From Sphingopyxis yananensis (GTDB taxonomy: Bacteria; Pseudomonadota; Alphaproteobacteria; Sphingomonadales; Sphingomonadaceae), in the NCBI RefSeq assembly GCF_020687785.1, contig NZ_JAJEWI010000005.1:496001-560000 (forward strand): a stretch of DNA of 64,000 nucleotides. Reading direction: 5' to 3'. Both the position numbers and the translations under genes were made by a program. This document shows positions 27,595 to 37,745 of the stretch, one piece after another; positions within the stretch are counted from its first letter, which is position 1; each line of letters opens with the position of its first letter. Below the pieces are notes generated by a model. The model worked only from the letters and a program-made list of their open reading frames with translations, had not been told where the DNA came from and searched no databases.

Positions 27595-30213
27595 ATGACT
27601 GCTTTCAATTCCTCCAGCTTCGTGAATATCGGCGAACGCACCAACGTCACGGGGTCCGCCGCTTTCAAACGGCTGATCTTGGCGGGCGATTATACCGCCG
27701 CCGTCGAAGTGGCCCGCCAACAGGTGGAAAATGGCGCGCAAATTGTCGACATCAATATGGATGAAGGCTTGCTGGATTCCGAAGAAGCGATGACGACTTT
27801 CTTGAAATTGATCGCCGCTGAACCGGATATTGCGCGGGTTCCGATGATGATCGACAGTTCCAAATGGTCGGTCATCGAAGCGGGCCTGAAATGCGTTCCC
27901 GGCAAGCCCATCGTCAATAGCATCAGCATGAAGGAAGGCGAGGAAGCCTTTCTGGACCATGCCCGCAAATGCATGAACTATGGCGCTGCTGTGGTGGTGA
28001 TGGCCTTTGACGAACAGGGCCAAGCCGACACCAAGGACCGCAAGGTCGAAATTTGCGAACGGGCTTATAAGCTGCTGGTTGGCATTGGCTTCCCGCCCGA
28101 AGACATCATCTTTGACCCCAACGTTTTCGCGGTTGCGACGGGCATTGAGGAACATGACAATTATGGCGTCGATTTCATCGAAGCCGTGCGCGAAATCCGC
28201 GCTCGCTGCCCGCATGTTCATTTCTCGGGCGGCTTGTCGAACCTGTCGTTCAGCTTTCGCGGCAATGAAACGGTGCGCCGTGCGATGCACAGCGTGTTCC
28301 TTTATTATGCCATTCCCGCTGGCCTCGACATGTCGATCGTCAATGCGGGGCAATTGGACATTTACGACCAAATCGACCCCGAATTGCGCACCGCTGTTGA
28401 GGATGTGATCCTGAACCGCAAGGTGGAGGGCGAAGAGCTGAGCCCCACCGAACGGCTGATCAACTTGGCCGAACGTTATAAGGGCAAGGATGCCGCCCAA
28501 GAAAAAGCCGCCGAAGAATGGCGGAGTTGGCCGGTTGCCAAGCGCCTGGAACATGCGCTGGTCAAGGGCATTGATGTCTATGTCGTGGCCGATACCGAAG
28601 AAATGCGCCTTGAAATGGCCCGCCCTATCGAAGTGATCGAAGGCCCGTTGATGGACGGCATGAATGTCGTCGGCGACCTGTTCGGCTCGGGCAAAATGTT
28701 CCTGCCCCAAGTGGTGAAATCGGCCCGCGTGATGAAAAAAGCCGTGGCCCATTTATTGCCCTTCATCGAAGAAGAAAAAGAACCGGGTGCCAAGGGCAAG
28801 GGCAAGATGGTGATCGCCACCGTCAAGGGCGATGTGCATGATATTGGCAAAAATATCGTCGGCGTGGTGATGCAGTGCAATGGTTTTGACGTGGTGGACT
28901 TGGGCGTGATGGTGCCATGGTCGACCATCCTCGAAGCGGCGATCAAGGAAGATGCCGACATTGTGGGCCTGTCGGGCCTGATTACGCCGTCGCTGGACGA
29001 AATGGTCACCGTGGCCGAAGAAATGCAGCGCGCCGGTATGAAGCTGCCGTTGATGATCGGCGGCGCAACGACCAGCAAAGTGCATACCGCGCTGCGCATT
29101 GACCCCGCCTATGACGGCCCCGTCATTCACACGCTGGACGCCAGCCGCGCCGTGGGCGTGGCGACCTCCTTGGTGTCCGACACAGGCCGCGAGGCTTATG
29201 TGGCGTCCTTCAAGGAAGAATATGACGAAATCCGCGTTGCCCGCGCCAATCGCGGCCAAAGCGAGCTAATTTCCATCGAAGCCGCTCGCGCCAATGGCTT
29301 TGTACTGGACGAAGCGCAAAAGCCCGCTGCCCCGCTGCAACCGGGCCAACATGTCTTCCCCGATTGGGATTTGGCCGATCTGGTCGAATGGTTCGACTGG
29401 ACGCCTTTCTTCCGCTCATGGGAATTGGCTGGCAATTTTCCTGCGATTTTGACCGACGAAGTGGTCGGGGAAAGCGCGACCAGCCTCTATGCTGATGCGC
29501 GTGCCATGCTGGACCAAATCGTCAACGAAAAATGGCTGACCGCCAAGGGCGTCGCGGCGCTATGGCCCTGCCACCGCGACGGCGATGATGTGATATTGGA
29601 CGGCGAAGGCAAGGCGGCGGGCGTGCGTTTGCCTTTCCTGCGCCAACAAATCGCCAAGCGCGAAGGCCGTGCCAATATGTGCCTGACCGATTTCATCAGC
29701 CCCAATGGCGACTGGATCGGCGGATTTTCGGTGGCGATTCATGGCATTGACGACCATCTGGCCCGTTTCAAGGCGAACCATGATGATTATAACGACATTT
29801 TGCTGAAAGCCTTGGCGGATCGTTTTGCCGAGGCAATGGCCGAACGTCTCCATGCCCATGTTCGCACGACCTTGTGGGGATATTCCGCCGAAGAACAATT
29901 GACGCCGCAGGCGATTATTCGCGAAGAATATCGCGGCATTCGTCCCGCGCCAGGCTATCCGGCTTGCCCCGAACATAGTTTGAAAAGCATTTTGTTCGAC
30001 TTGGTGGACGCCGCCAATACATCCGGCGCGGTGCTGACCGAAAGCTTTGCCATGTTGCCAACCTCGGCTGTTTCGGGCTTTTATTTCGGCCATCCGGATG
30101 CCAGCTATTTTGGCGTGGCGCGGGTTGGGCCAGATCAACTGGCCGAATATGCGGTCCGCCGCGGCGTCGATTTGGAAACAGCCACCCGCTGGCTGCGCCC
30201 CAATCTCGACTGA
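27595..30213 (+). CDS. metH: Methionine synthase, pterin-, cobalamin- and activation-domain module
   Basis: 872 residues. It begins with the pterin-binding domain ([19 protein letters not shown]), then the cobalamin cap and Rossmann domain with the axial-ligand motif [11 protein letters not shown] (His415), and ends with the SAM-binding reactivation domain ([25 protein letters not shown]). It lacks the homocysteine domain, supplied by the separate gene at 25980. Together they equal a full MetH of about 1230 residues. The ATG at 27595 aligns with family starts; a longer frame upstream overlaps the GNAT gene and is rejected. Confidence 0.96.
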   Translation: MTAFNSSSFVNIGERTNVTGSAAFKRLILAGDYTAAVEVARQQVENGAQIVDINMDEGLLDSEEAMTTFLKLIAAEPDIARVPMMIDSSKWSVIEAGLKCVPGKPIVNSISMKEGEEAFLDHARKCMNYGAAVVVMAFDEQGQADTKDRKVEICERAYKLLVGIGFPPEDIIFDPNVFAVATGIEEHDNYGVDFIEAVREIRARCPHVHFSGGLSNLSFSFRGNETVRRAMHSVFLYYAIPAGLDMSIVNAGQLDIYDQIDPELRTAVEDVILNRKVEGEELSPTERLINLAERYKGKDAAQEKAAEEWRSWPVAKRLEHALVKGIDVYVVADTEEMRLEMARPIEVIEGPLMDGMNVVGDLFGSGKMFLPQVVKSARVMKKAVAHLLPFIEEEKEPGAKGKGKMVIATVKGDVHDIGKNIVGVVMQCNGFDVVDLGVMVPWSTILEAAIKEDADIVGLSGLITPSLDEMVTVAEEMQRAGMKLPLMIGGATTSKVHTALRIDPAYDGPVIHTLDASRAVGVATSLVSDTGREAYVASFKEEYDEIRVARANRGQSELISIEAARANGFVLDEAQKPAAPLQPGQHVFPDWDLADLVEWFDWTPFFRSWELAGNFPAILTDEVVGESATSLYADARAMLDQIVNEKWLTAKGVAALWPCHRDGDDVILDGEGKAAGVRLPFLRQQIAKREGRANMCLTDFISPNGDWIGGFSVAIHGIDDHLARFKANHDDYNDILLKALADRFAEAMAERLHAHVRTTLWGYSAEEQLTPQAIIREEYRGIRPAPGYPACPEHSLKSILFDLVDAANTSGAVLTESFAMLPTSAVSGFYFGHPDASYFGVARVGPDQLAEYAVRRGVDLETATRWLRPNLD

Positions 30214-30263
30214 TTGGCTGATCCGCTGACGGGCTGACGGCCCAAAGGGCAGGGGGAGTGAGG

Positions 30264-31379
30264 ATGAGGAACAGGCTATGGATGCTGTGCGGGCTATATT
30301 TGGCTGGTGCGTTCCTCTCCCCCGCCCCTGCCGCCGCGCAAGGCAAAAATAGCGCCGCCGCGCAAGGCAAAAATAGCGCTGCCGCGCAAGGCAAAAATAG
30401 CGCTGCCGCGCAGGGCAAAAATAATACCACCAAAGCCTTTGTCATCGTCGAAAGCGGCCAAGGCTTTGACCAATTGCAACAGGCGGTCGACGCCATTGGT
30501 GCGGCGCGCGGCACGATTCGCATCGCCAATGGCCTCTATCAACAATGCGCGGTGCAGGCGGCGGGCCGCATCAGCTATGTCGCCGCGCAGGCGGGCGGTG
30601 CGATTTTTGAACAGATCCTGTGCGACCATAAAGCCGGCTTGGTGCTGCGCGGTGAAGCTGCGCGGATTGATGGCGTGATTTTCCAAGGCTATCGCAGCCC
30701 TACGGATAATATATCAGGCCGGATCAGCGCCTTGTCATGGGACGGCGGCACGCTCAGCATCGTCAACAGCCTGTTTCGCAGCAGCGATGCCGCGTTATTG
30801 GGCCATCATGTTGCTGGGACCGACACCCAATTGACCATCAGCCAGTCCAGCTTTTCGCAATTGGGCGCGCTTGCCCCGATGCCGTCCTGCCCCACTGATC
30901 AGACCTGCGTTGCGGGCGTGGATATTGGTCCCATCGCCAAATTCCGGATGACCACCAGCCATTTTGCGGATGCCCCTGTGGCGGTGCGCGCGCTGCAAGT
31001 GGATATGGAAGATAATCTGTTCGAAGACCAAATGGACGAACAGGCCGTGCGGTCTGATGCGGATTTTCCAGCACAGGCCCATCCCGCGCCGCCGCTTTTC
31101 GCTATGCCTTTTGGCGGGGTGGGGCGCATTCAATACAATGAATTTCGCTTGCACCGCAGCATCGCCAGCGCTGCGGTATTGATCGCGGTGGCGCTGGATG
31201 AACGCCGCCACCCGACACGCGGCTTGGTGGTCAAAGACAATCAGGCTGCTTTTGCGGCGGGTACGGCCGGTCAGGCCATTTTCCTGGTGGACGGCAGCGG
31301 GGACGGCGTGATGGTGGGGGATAATCATTTGGGCGCTGGCCTTACCACCTATCAACGGCAAGTCGCACAGCGCCCATAA
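30264..31379 (+). CDS. Secreted right-handed beta-helix-like protein with an N-terminal tandem repeat
   Basis: 371 residues, not recognised as a named family. A signal peptide (MRNRLWMLCGLYLAGAFLSP) is followed by four near-identical octapeptides AAAQGKNS from a 24-bp DNA repeat, then a domain from about residue 60 with short beta repeats such as GTIRIANGLYQQC, LVLRGEAARIDGVIFQGY and SIVNSLFRSSDAALLG, as in pectate-lyase-like beta-helices. It has four Cys that could form disulfides. ATG 30264 is preferred, with agggggag upstream; GTG 30258 is possible. It follows the met operon by 50 bases; no functional link is visible. Confidence 0.7.
   Translation: MRNRLWMLCGLYLAGAFLSPAPAAAQGKNSAAAQGKNSAAAQGKNSAAAQGKNNTTKAFVIVESGQGFDQLQQAVDAIGAARGTIRIANGLYQQCAVQAAGRISYVAAQAGGAIFEQILCDHKAGLVLRGEAARIDGVIFQGYRSPTDNISGRISALSWDGGTLSIVNSLFRSSDAALLGHHVAGTDTQLTISQSSFSQLGALAPMPSCPTDQTCVAGVDIGPIAKFRMTTSHFADAPVAVRALQVDMEDNLFEDQMDEQAVRSDADFPAQAHPAPPLFAMPFGGVGRIQYNEFRLHRSIASAAVLIAVALDERRHPTRGLVVKDNQAAFAAGTAGQAIFLVDGSGDGVMVGDNHLGAGLTTYQRQVAQRP
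30330..30425 (+). repeat. Four in-frame copies of a 24-bp direct repeat
   Basis: Units at 30330, 30354, 30378 and 30402 encode AAAQGKNS (last copy AAAQGKNN). Copies differ by only one or two bases. The period of 24 keeps the frame, so copy-number change would alter linker length without breaking the protein. Confidence 0.95.
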
Positions 31380-31403
31380 ATTCTGGCCGAAAGGCGGGCG
31401 AGC

Positions 31404-31907
31404 CTAGGCCTCGCCCCGTGTCTCGATCAATGAAGCGGCCAGCGCCTCGGTGGGCGATTTCCCACCCCACAGCACAAATTGGAACACGGGATAAAAGCGT
31501 TCGCATTCATCAATGGCGCTTTCGATCATCGTTTCCGCCAGTTCCAACGACAATCCGCTATCCGCGCCCAGCAACATGCCGTGGCGAAACAATATGGTGC
31601 CGCTGGATGACCAAAGTTCAAAATGGCCCAGCCACAATTGTTCGTTGATCATGGCCAAGGCTTCATAGGCCGCAGCGCGTTTGTCATCGACCACCCGTAT
31701 ATCGGGAAAGGCCAATAATTGAATCACCCCGTCTTCTGGTCGCCAGACAGCCCGCAATTCATAGCTGGTCCAGCTTCCTTGGGCCGTGGCGACAATTTCT
31801 TCTTCGCTGACCATGTCATGGGGCCAGTCATGGGCAGCGAAATACTGCGCCAGCATTTCCATTGGCGCTGCATCTTGGTCGTCGTCGTCATACAATGTGT
31901 CGCTCAT
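31404..31907 (-). CDS. YbjN domain-containing protein
   Basis: 167-residue cytosolic protein of the YbjN family, which has a fold related to type III secretion chaperones. An acidic N-terminus (YDDDDQDAAPME) precedes the domain, with core segments such as GSWTSYELRAVWRPEDGVIQLL and the C-terminal ECERFYPVFQFVLWGGKSPTEAL, which is strongly conserved in alphaproteobacterial members. Precise function unknown. It is converging with the beta-helix gene and is separated from the upstream UbiK-like gene by a strong hairpin, so it is probably a single-gene unit. Confidence 0.85.
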   Translation of the reverse strand: MSDTLYDDDDQDAAPMEMLAQYFAAHDWPHDMVSEEEIVATAQGSWTSYELRAVWRPEDGVIQLLAFPDIRVVDDKRAAAYEALAMINEQLWLGHFELWSSSGTILFRHGMLLGADSGLSLELAETMIESAIDECERFYPVFQFVLWGGKSPTEALAASLIETRGEA

Positions 31908-31922
31908 GCTGGCCCTATAGCA

Positions 31923-31963
31923 AAAGGCACGGAAGAAGCGAAGCCTCGCTCTTCCGTGCCTTT
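31923..31963 (-). terminator. Strong hairpin between the UbiK-like and YbjN genes
   Basis: AAAGGCACGGAAG pairs with CTTCCGTGCCTTT, extended inward by AGCGA/TCGCT after one bulged A. It lies 16 bases before the YbjN start, about 105 bases past the UbiK-like stop. Confidence 0.7.
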
Positions 31964-32068
31964 GGGAATATGGGATCGGGTTGGGGTAAAGGTTTTTTCC
32001 CTTTGCGTTCCCGTGGCGGCGGGGCCGCGGATCAGGCCAATTCAGCCGATAAACGTCCCACCCAGTCG

Positions 32069-32350
32069 TCAGTCGGTGGGCGCATCCGCTGTGGATGGTG
32101 CGGCGCCAGCGCTGATGCCTTCCAGCTTGTCCAGACGCGCTTTTAGGGCGTCGGCCTCGGCGCGGGCGTTGGCGGCCAATTCCTTGACGGCGTTAAATTC
32201 TTCGCGAGTCACAAAATCCAAGGTGCCAATCCATTCCTTGGTGCGTTCACGCAGGGCTGCTTCCGCTTCGCGGCCTGCACCAGCCACCGTGCCGGCAATG
32301 CCGTTCACGACTTTGGCCAGATCGTCAAAAATGCGGTTGTCGCTTTGCAT
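32069..32350 (-). CDS. BMFP-domain accessory factor, UbiK-like
   Basis: 93-residue protein of the YqiC/BMFP family; UbiK members bind lipids and assist ubiquinone synthesis. The start MQSDNRIFDDLAKVVNGIAG and the C-terminal coiled coil (TREEFNAVKELAANARAEADALKARLDKLE, about residues 45-75) are typical. The start at 32350 removes an unconserved extension of 13 residues. It follows the TspO gene with a 35-base gap on the same strand. The ubiquinone role is known for the gammaproteobacterial family and only inferred here. Confidence 0.8.
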   Translation of the reverse strand: MQSDNRIFDDLAKVVNGIAGTVAGAGREAEAALRERTKEWIGTLDFVTREEFNAVKELAANARAEADALKARLDKLEGISAGAAPSTADAPTD

Positions 32351-32385
32351 ATATTCTTCCTTTGCGCCGAAGGCTTCCCTTGCAT

Positions 32386-32949
32386 TCACCCCATTTGGGA
32401 TGTCGAAGCGCTGGGCACAAGTCTTTCTGCATCAGGATTTTGTCGGTCGATCTGATAATTGAGGATCGCGGCGAAACATAGCCACACCATATAAGGCACC
32501 AACAGCCAAGCCGCCGCCTTGCGAATGCGGGCAAAGGCAAAGGTGGTGGCGATGCTGACCATCAAAATGAAAATGATCAGATACAGGGCCAATGTCACCT
32601 GATGCGCGCCAAAAAAAACAGGCGACCATGCAAAATTCGCGGCTAACTGCACAAAGAAGAGGATCAACGCAAAGCCACGACCCCGCGCATGGCGGGCGCT
32701 TAATATCATCGCCAGCGACAAGCCCATCATCACATAAAGCAGCGGCCATATGGTGCCAAAAACCCAGCCGGGTGGGGTGATGTCGGGCAAATCCAGCGCA
32801 TTAAACCAAATATTGCTATAGCCGCTGTTCGACAAATATCCCAGCAAACTGCCGATGATAACGATGGCCGGTATCGTGATGGCGGCGATACGCCACATGG
32901 ATTGCCGAACTTGGCGCGGGTGGTGGGATGCGGAATATTGGCCCATCAA
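32386..32949 (-). CDS. tspO: TspO/MBR family membrane protein
   Basis: 187-residue five-helix protein of the translocator protein/benzodiazepine-receptor family, which binds porphyrins and is involved in tetrapyrrole and oxygen-related regulation in alphaproteobacteria. Family motifs include PPGWVFGTIWPLLYVMMG, LAANFAWSPVFFG and LLVPYMVWLCFAAILNY. The product is about 25 residues longer at the N-terminus than the shortest members. An alternative Met lies one codon downstream. It starts a small unit with the UbiK-like gene. Confidence 0.92.
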   Translation of the reverse strand: MMGQYSASHHPRQVRQSMWRIAAITIPAIVIIGSLLGYLSNSGYSNIWFNALDLPDITPPGWVFGTIWPLLYVMMGLSLAMILSARHARGRGFALILFFVQLAANFAWSPVFFGAHQVTLALYLIIFILMVSIATTFAFARIRKAAAWLLVPYMVWLCFAAILNYQIDRQNPDAERLVPSASTSQMG

Positions 32950-33017
32950 ATATGTCCTTTGGCCCAGTGACGATTAACTGCCGATCATCGGGAATGTGCA
33001 GACAAAGCTGGTTGGGG

Positions 33018-33758
33018 TCAAGGCAACGGCTTTTGCGCGCAAATCAGAAATTCGACATTGCCTTCTGGGCCGGTGATCGGGCTGGCGACCAAATGCTCGA
33101 CCACCCAATGTTGCGCCGTCAGCCAGTCACGGATTTCGCTGCAGATACGATCATGCACCGCGCTGTCGCGCACCACGCCTTTTTTGCCAACTTCATGCCG
33201 TTCGGCTTCGAATTGCGGCTTGATCAAGGCGACCATGCGGGCGCCGTCCCGCGCAAAGGACATGGGCACGGGCAAGACTTTGGTCAGCGATATGAAACTG
33301 GCGTCACAGACGATCAGGTCGACGGGTTCTGGAATATGATCATGGGTCAAAATACGCGCGCTGGTTTGTTCATGCACAATCACACGCTCGTCTTGGCGCA
33401 ATTTCCACGCCAATTGGTTGGTCCCGCTGTCCACCGCATAAACCCGTGCCGCACCGCGTGACAGCATGACATCGGTAAAACCGCCGGTTGAACTGCCAAC
33501 ATCAATGGCGACCATGCCGCTGATGTCCCATCCCAAATCCTTCAGCGCATGGTCCAACTTAATGCCGCCGCGCGACACCCACGGGTGGTCGCGCCCTTTG
33601 ACGATCAACGGTTGGTCATCTGCGATGCTTTGTCCTGCTTTTTCAATCTTGCGGTCGCCCAGATAGACCAGCCCCGCCAAAATCAGGGCTTGGGCGCGGG
33701 TGCGGCTTTCCGCCAGACCGCGATCCACCAACAATTGGTCGGCGCGCTGTTTCGCCAT
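33018..33758 (-). CDS. tlyA: TlyA family rRNA methyltransferase/putative haemolysin
   Basis: 246 residues. An N-terminal S4 RNA-binding domain (MAKQRADQLLVDRGLAESRT to about residue 60) is followed by an FtsJ/RrmJ-like methyltransferase with motif I VAIDVGSSTGGFTDVML. TlyA methylates 16S and 23S rRNA 2'-O positions. The ATG at 33758 overlaps the dsbD stop (TAATG), so translation is coupled; a longer frame upstream runs inside dsbD and is rejected. Confidence 0.93.
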   Translation of the reverse strand: MAKQRADQLLVDRGLAESRTRAQALILAGLVYLGDRKIEKAGQSIADDQPLIVKGRDHPWVSRGGIKLDHALKDLGWDISGMVAIDVGSSTGGFTDVMLSRGAARVYAVDSGTNQLAWKLRQDERVIVHEQTSARILTHDHIPEPVDLIVCDASFISLTKVLPVPMSFARDGARMVALIKPQFEAERHEVGKKGVVRDSAVHDRICSEIRDWLTAQHWVVEHLVASPITGPEGNVEFLICAQKPLP

Positions 33759-35878
33759 TATTTCTGTCCCTTGGCGGCATGGGCCAATTTGGCGCGTTCC
33801 AACAGCATCGACGGGGTTAAAATTTGGGGCAAAATCTCTGGCTCTTTGGCTTTGGGTGGGTACCATAAATAGAGCGGCACACTGTTCCGGCCCAATTCGG
33901 CCAGCTTGCGGGTAATCTCCGCATCGCCATTGGTCCAGTCCGCCATCAATATTTCGACATCGGCCTGTTTCATCGCCTGCTGAACGGCGGCGCGGTTGAT
34001 CGCGGCGGCCTCATTGGCTTTGCAGCTCAGGCACCAATCAGCGGTGAAATACAAGAAAACGGCATGTCCGCTGGCCCGTGCCTCGGCCAAGGCCGCTTCG
34101 CTATAGGCGCGCCCGTCGCCGCTTTGTGGCCGCTGCGCTGCATCTAGCGGCGCATAAGACAGCGCCAATGCGCCCATGCTGACCAGCGCCAACAGCGCGG
34201 CGATGCTGCCGCTGACGGCCCTGCGCCCCTGCTGCTTTGCCTCCCATTGCCACAGCGCGGCTACCATGGCGGCAACCGCGATGATCGGCATCCACAAGCT
34301 GCGGCCCATGCCATTAATACCGCCTGTTTGCCGCCACAGCAGCCAGACCAGCGCGGCGACGGTCAAGGCCATGGGCACGGCCATGATCTTGCGGAACCGG
34401 TCCATCCACGGACCGGGCTTGGGCATTTTACGGCGCAGCGCCGGAACAAAGGCGATAGCCAAAAATGGCAAGGCCAGCCCCGATCCCAGCGCGCCGAAAA
34501 TCGGCAAAGCCGCCCATGCGGGCAGGGCCAAGGTCGCGCCCAGCGCCGCGCCCAGCAACGGTCCGCTGCAAGGCGTGGCGACAAAGGCTGCCAATGCGCC
34601 GGTCCAAAAACCACCCGCGACCCCGCCTTGACGGGTCAAGGCATCGCCGCCGCCAAAGCTGGGCAGGTTGAACAGGCCCGCCAAATTCGCGGTGATCGCA
34701 ACGGCCAATAGCAACAAGATCAACACGCTGAACGGATGCTGCAACTGAAACGCCCAGCCCACTTGTTCGCCGCTGGCGCGCAAAGCCAGCAATATACCGC
34801 CCAGCAACAATGCGGTGGCCACCGCGCCCGCCGTATAGGCCAAGGCTTCGTGGCGGGCAGCGCGCCCATCGCCGCCGCTGCGCGCCAAAGACAAGGCTTT
34901 CAGGCTCAGGATCGGGAAAACACAGGGCATCAGGTTCAAAATCAGCCCGCCCAGCAAGGCACCCGCCATCGCGGCCCAGAACAGGCCCAGCTTGGCGTCT
35001 GATTGCTTGGTGGAAATGGGCGTCCCTGCTTCGGGCACCTTACCCTTGGCGAAACTTAAGGAAAATCCCCGTCCTTCGGAAATCTTCAGCAAGCCATCGA
35101 TATGGGTACGGCCCTCGTCCAATGCACCGTGGCCCTTGGCTTTCCATTCGACGATAATCTGCTCGCCATTGCGGCTAAAGCTTTGGGGGGCGGCATAATC
35201 GGCGATACCGTCGCTGGCGATGAACAGATGCGGGTTGCTGATCACCACATCATGCGGCAACGGAATGGACAGGCGCAATGTGTCGCCGCTGCGTTCCCAC
35301 AGGCCGCTGCTGCTTAATGGGCGAGGCAGGGCGGCGCGCCACAGGTCAAATTGGTCCTGCATTTTGGGCGCGATATGACCATCGCCCACCGTCATGGTGG
35401 CAGAGATAACGGCGCGTTCGGGCACGCATATTTTGTCGGTGCAGGCCAGCCAATTGGCGATGCCGCTGAACGTCAAATCACTTCCGGCAGGGACGTTATC
35501 CGCCACCCGAACCTCGGTTAACAAAGCATAAGGATGTTCATAGACATGGTTCATCATGCCGAACAAAATCAAGGCTTCGGGTACCGGATATTGCACCGGT
35601 CCGACAATCACCCCGTCCGGCAGATTCCATTCGATATTCATGCCAAAACCAGCATCGCCGCCGTTCAGCCAATAGCCGTGCCACCCCGCCTCGGGTGTCA
35701 TTTTGATGGCGGCCATCGTGCCACCACCCGCGCGCGGATTGGGTGTTTCCAACAACAATTCGGCGTGAATGTTGTTTGGCTTGGCCACGGCAGGGGTTGC
35801 AGCCGCGATCAGAAGGGCGCAAAGCGCCACCAGCGCAAGCGCTGCCTTTTCGAACCCACGAATAATGGGAAGAATCAT
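33758..35878 (-). CDS. dsbD: Thiol:disulfide interchange protein, DsbD family
   Basis: 706-residue inner-membrane reductase carrying electrons from thioredoxin to periplasmic partners. A signal peptide/membrane helix at about 10-30 leads into a periplasmic N-terminal domain related to DsbD alpha but longer than in E. coli, up to about residue 285. The central membrane domain has LMPCVFPILSLKALSL, and later VATPCSGPLLGAAL with the second reactive Cys. The C-terminal thioredoxin domain has YFTADWCLSCKANE. All expected redox cysteines of the membrane and gamma domains are present. Coupled to tlyA. Confidence 0.92.
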   Translation of the reverse strand: MILPIIRGFEKAALALVALCALLIAAATPAVAKPNNIHAELLLETPNPRAGGGTMAAIKMTPEAGWHGYWLNGGDAGFGMNIEWNLPDGVIVGPVQYPVPEALILFGMMNHVYEHPYALLTEVRVADNVPAGSDLTFSGIANWLACTDKICVPERAVISATMTVGDGHIAPKMQDQFDLWRAALPRPLSSSGLWERSGDTLRLSIPLPHDVVISNPHLFIASDGIADYAAPQSFSRNGEQIIVEWKAKGHGALDEGRTHIDGLLKISEGRGFSLSFAKGKVPEAGTPISTKQSDAKLGLFWAAMAGALLGGLILNLMPCVFPILSLKALSLARSGGDGRAARHEALAYTAGAVATALLLGGILLALRASGEQVGWAFQLQHPFSVLILLLLAVAITANLAGLFNLPSFGGGDALTRQGGVAGGFWTGALAAFVATPCSGPLLGAALGATLALPAWAALPIFGALGSGLALPFLAIAFVPALRRKMPKPGPWMDRFRKIMAVPMALTVAALVWLLWRQTGGINGMGRSLWMPIIAVAAMVAALWQWEAKQQGRRAVSGSIAALLALVSMGALALSYAPLDAAQRPQSGDGRAYSEAALAEARASGHAVFLYFTADWCLSCKANEAAAINRAAVQQAMKQADVEILMADWTNGDAEITRKLAELGRNSVPLYLWYPPKAKEPEILPQILTPSMLLERAKLAHAAKGQK

Positions 35879-35976
35879 GGCTTTCCTATTGGCGACTGAC
35901 GGATCAAATCATGCCATATAGGGGGTTTTGACCAAGGGAAAGCCCGCGTTTGCGATCAATATAGGAGAATCTGTCT

Positions 35977-37722
35977 GTGAAGCTGAAACATCCATTGCTC
36001 GCTGTGGCGACGCTTGCCATTCTTGGCGGCGCCAGTCTGGGTGGTGTGGGTATCGCCATAGCACAGGGCACGGCGACACCGTCCGCCCCCAAAGCGGCGG
36101 CCTCCCAATTGGTTGCAGCCCCGGCGCCGACCAACATGCCAGTTCCCACCAAGATGAACGGGCAAACACCACCGCCCAAATTGGTGATCATGATTGCGGT
36201 GGATCAGTTTTCGGCAGATATTTTCTCGGAATATCGGGGCAGCTTTACCGACGGTATGGCCCGCATGGCATCGGGCGTGGTGTTCCCATCAGGATATCAG
36301 GCGCATGGCGCCACCGAAACCTGCCCGGGGCACAGCACGATTTTGACGGGCAATCATCCCGCCCACACCGGCATTGTTGCCAATAATTATTTCGACCTGT
36401 CGGCCAGCCGCGAAGACAAGCGTATCTATTGCGCCGAGGATGAAAGCGTTGCGGGCAGCTCGTCGCGCAGCGGAAAATATTCACCGTCGATCAAGCATTT
36501 GTTGGTCCCCACCTTGGGTGACTATATGAAAGACGCCAATCCTGCGGCGCAGGTGGTGTCGGTATCCGGCAAGGATCGCAGCGCCATCATGATGGGCGGA
36601 CGCAAGGCGGACGAAACCTATTGGTTGGTGCCGGGCGGCCTGACATCCTATCCCAGTGTGGCTTTGTCGCCCACCGCGCAGCAAGCCAGCAATGCCATTG
36701 CGGCGGCCATCGCCAGCCCGCGTAGCGGCATGACCTTGCCCGCCGATTGCGCGGCGCAAGATATTGCGATTGGGTTGGATAATGGCCAATCGGTTGGCAC
36801 AGGCCGCATGGCCCGCGACGGCGGCGATTTCCGCCGTTTCTTGGCCTCGCCCGAAGCCGACGGATCGGTTCTAGCGGCGGCAGCAGCCCTGCGCGCTACC
36901 CGCAAAATGGGCGAAGGCGACACCACCGACTTGTTGATTATCGGCCTGTCCGCGACCGATTATGTCGGCCATGGCACCGGCACAGAGGGCGCCGAAATGT
37001 GCCTGCAAATGAACGGTCTGGACCGTGAAATGGGGGCTTTCTTTGCCAAGATGGACGCCACTGGCATCGATTATGTCGTTGCCTTGACGGCCGATCATGG
37101 CGGCCACGACCTGCCCGAACGCAACCGCCAAAATGCTTGGCCCGAAGCCGCCCGTGTCGACCATAGTTTGGACGCTGACGTGCTGGGCCGTCAGGTCGCG
37201 GAAAAGCTGAAATTGCCACAACCTGTGCTGATTGGCGAAGGCGGCGATTATTATCTGAACAAATCGCTGACGGCGGCCCAGCGCAAGGCTGTGTTGGCTG
37301 AAGTCCTGCCCGTCTTGCGGGCCCACCCGCAGGTTGAAGCCGTGGTAACCGCCGAGGAACTGCAAAAACACGCCATTTCCAAGCGCCCCGCCGATGTGTG
37401 GACCTTGATGGACAAGCTGCGCGCATCCTACCACCCAGATCGGTCGGGCGATTTCATCATTGCGCTGAAACCCCGTATCACACCGATTGCTGAACCCGGT
37501 ATCGGCTATGTCGCCACCCATGGTTCGGTCTGGGATTATGATCGCCGCGTACCAATCTTGTTCTGGCGCAAAAATCTGGCCGCCTTTGAACAGCCCAATG
37601 CGGTGATGACGGTGGACATCATGCCAACATTGGCATCCTTGATCGGCGTCAAGGTCGATGCAGATAAAGTCGATGGCCGCTGTCTGGACCTGATTTCTGG
37701 TCCGGAATCCAGCTGCCGCTAA
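35977..37722 (+). CDS. Secreted alkaline phosphatase, PhoK/PafA-like
   Basis: 581 residues from a GTG start with AGGAGA ten bases before it. A signal peptide (about residues 1-29, ending GIAIA) is followed by a Pro/Ala linker and a type I phosphodiesterase/alkaline phosphatase domain: IMIAVDQFSADIFSEY has a metal-binding Asp, HGATETCPGHS carries the nucleophilic Thr (113 or 115), GLSATDYVGHG and ADHGGHDLPE have the Asp and His metal ligands, and ATHGS near the end the last His. Similar to the high-activity Sphingomonas PhoK. Releases phosphate from organic phosphates in the periplasm. proC follows after 23 bases. Confidence 0.85.
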   Translation: MKLKHPLLAVATLAILGGASLGGVGIAIAQGTATPSAPKAAASQLVAAPAPTNMPVPTKMNGQTPPPKLVIMIAVDQFSADIFSEYRGSFTDGMARMASGVVFPSGYQAHGATETCPGHSTILTGNHPAHTGIVANNYFDLSASREDKRIYCAEDESVAGSSSRSGKYSPSIKHLLVPTLGDYMKDANPAAQVVSVSGKDRSAIMMGGRKADETYWLVPGGLTSYPSVALSPTAQQASNAIAAAIASPRSGMTLPADCAAQDIAIGLDNGQSVGTGRMARDGGDFRRFLASPEADGSVLAAAAALRATRKMGEGDTTDLLIIGLSATDYVGHGTGTEGAEMCLQMNGLDREMGAFFAKMDATGIDYVVALTADHGGHDLPERNRQNAWPEAARVDHSLDADVLGRQVAEKLKLPQPVLIGEGGDYYLNKSLTAAQRKAVLAEVLPVLRAHPQVEAVVTAEELQKHAISKRPADVWTLMDKLRASYHPDRSGDFIIALKPRITPIAEPGIGYVATHGSVWDYDRRVPILFWRKNLAAFEQPNAVMTVDIMPTLASLIGVKVDADKVDGRCLDLISGPESSCR

Positions 37723-37745
37723 TCATGATTGTCGGGGTATAAGTG

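Noticed and set aside
27490..28752. A 420-codon open frame antisense to the second metH gene
   Set aside because: No motif; the metH reading frame on the other strand is certain and explains the absence of stops.
25980..30213. metH disrupted by a frameshift or insertion
   Set aside because: Both parts have clean starts, stops and complete domains, the GNAT gene between them is intact, and separate homocysteine-domain genes are known in alphaproteobacteria.
30330..30425. CRISPR array
   Set aside because: The 24-bp units are directly adjacent without spacers and code in frame for an octapeptide.
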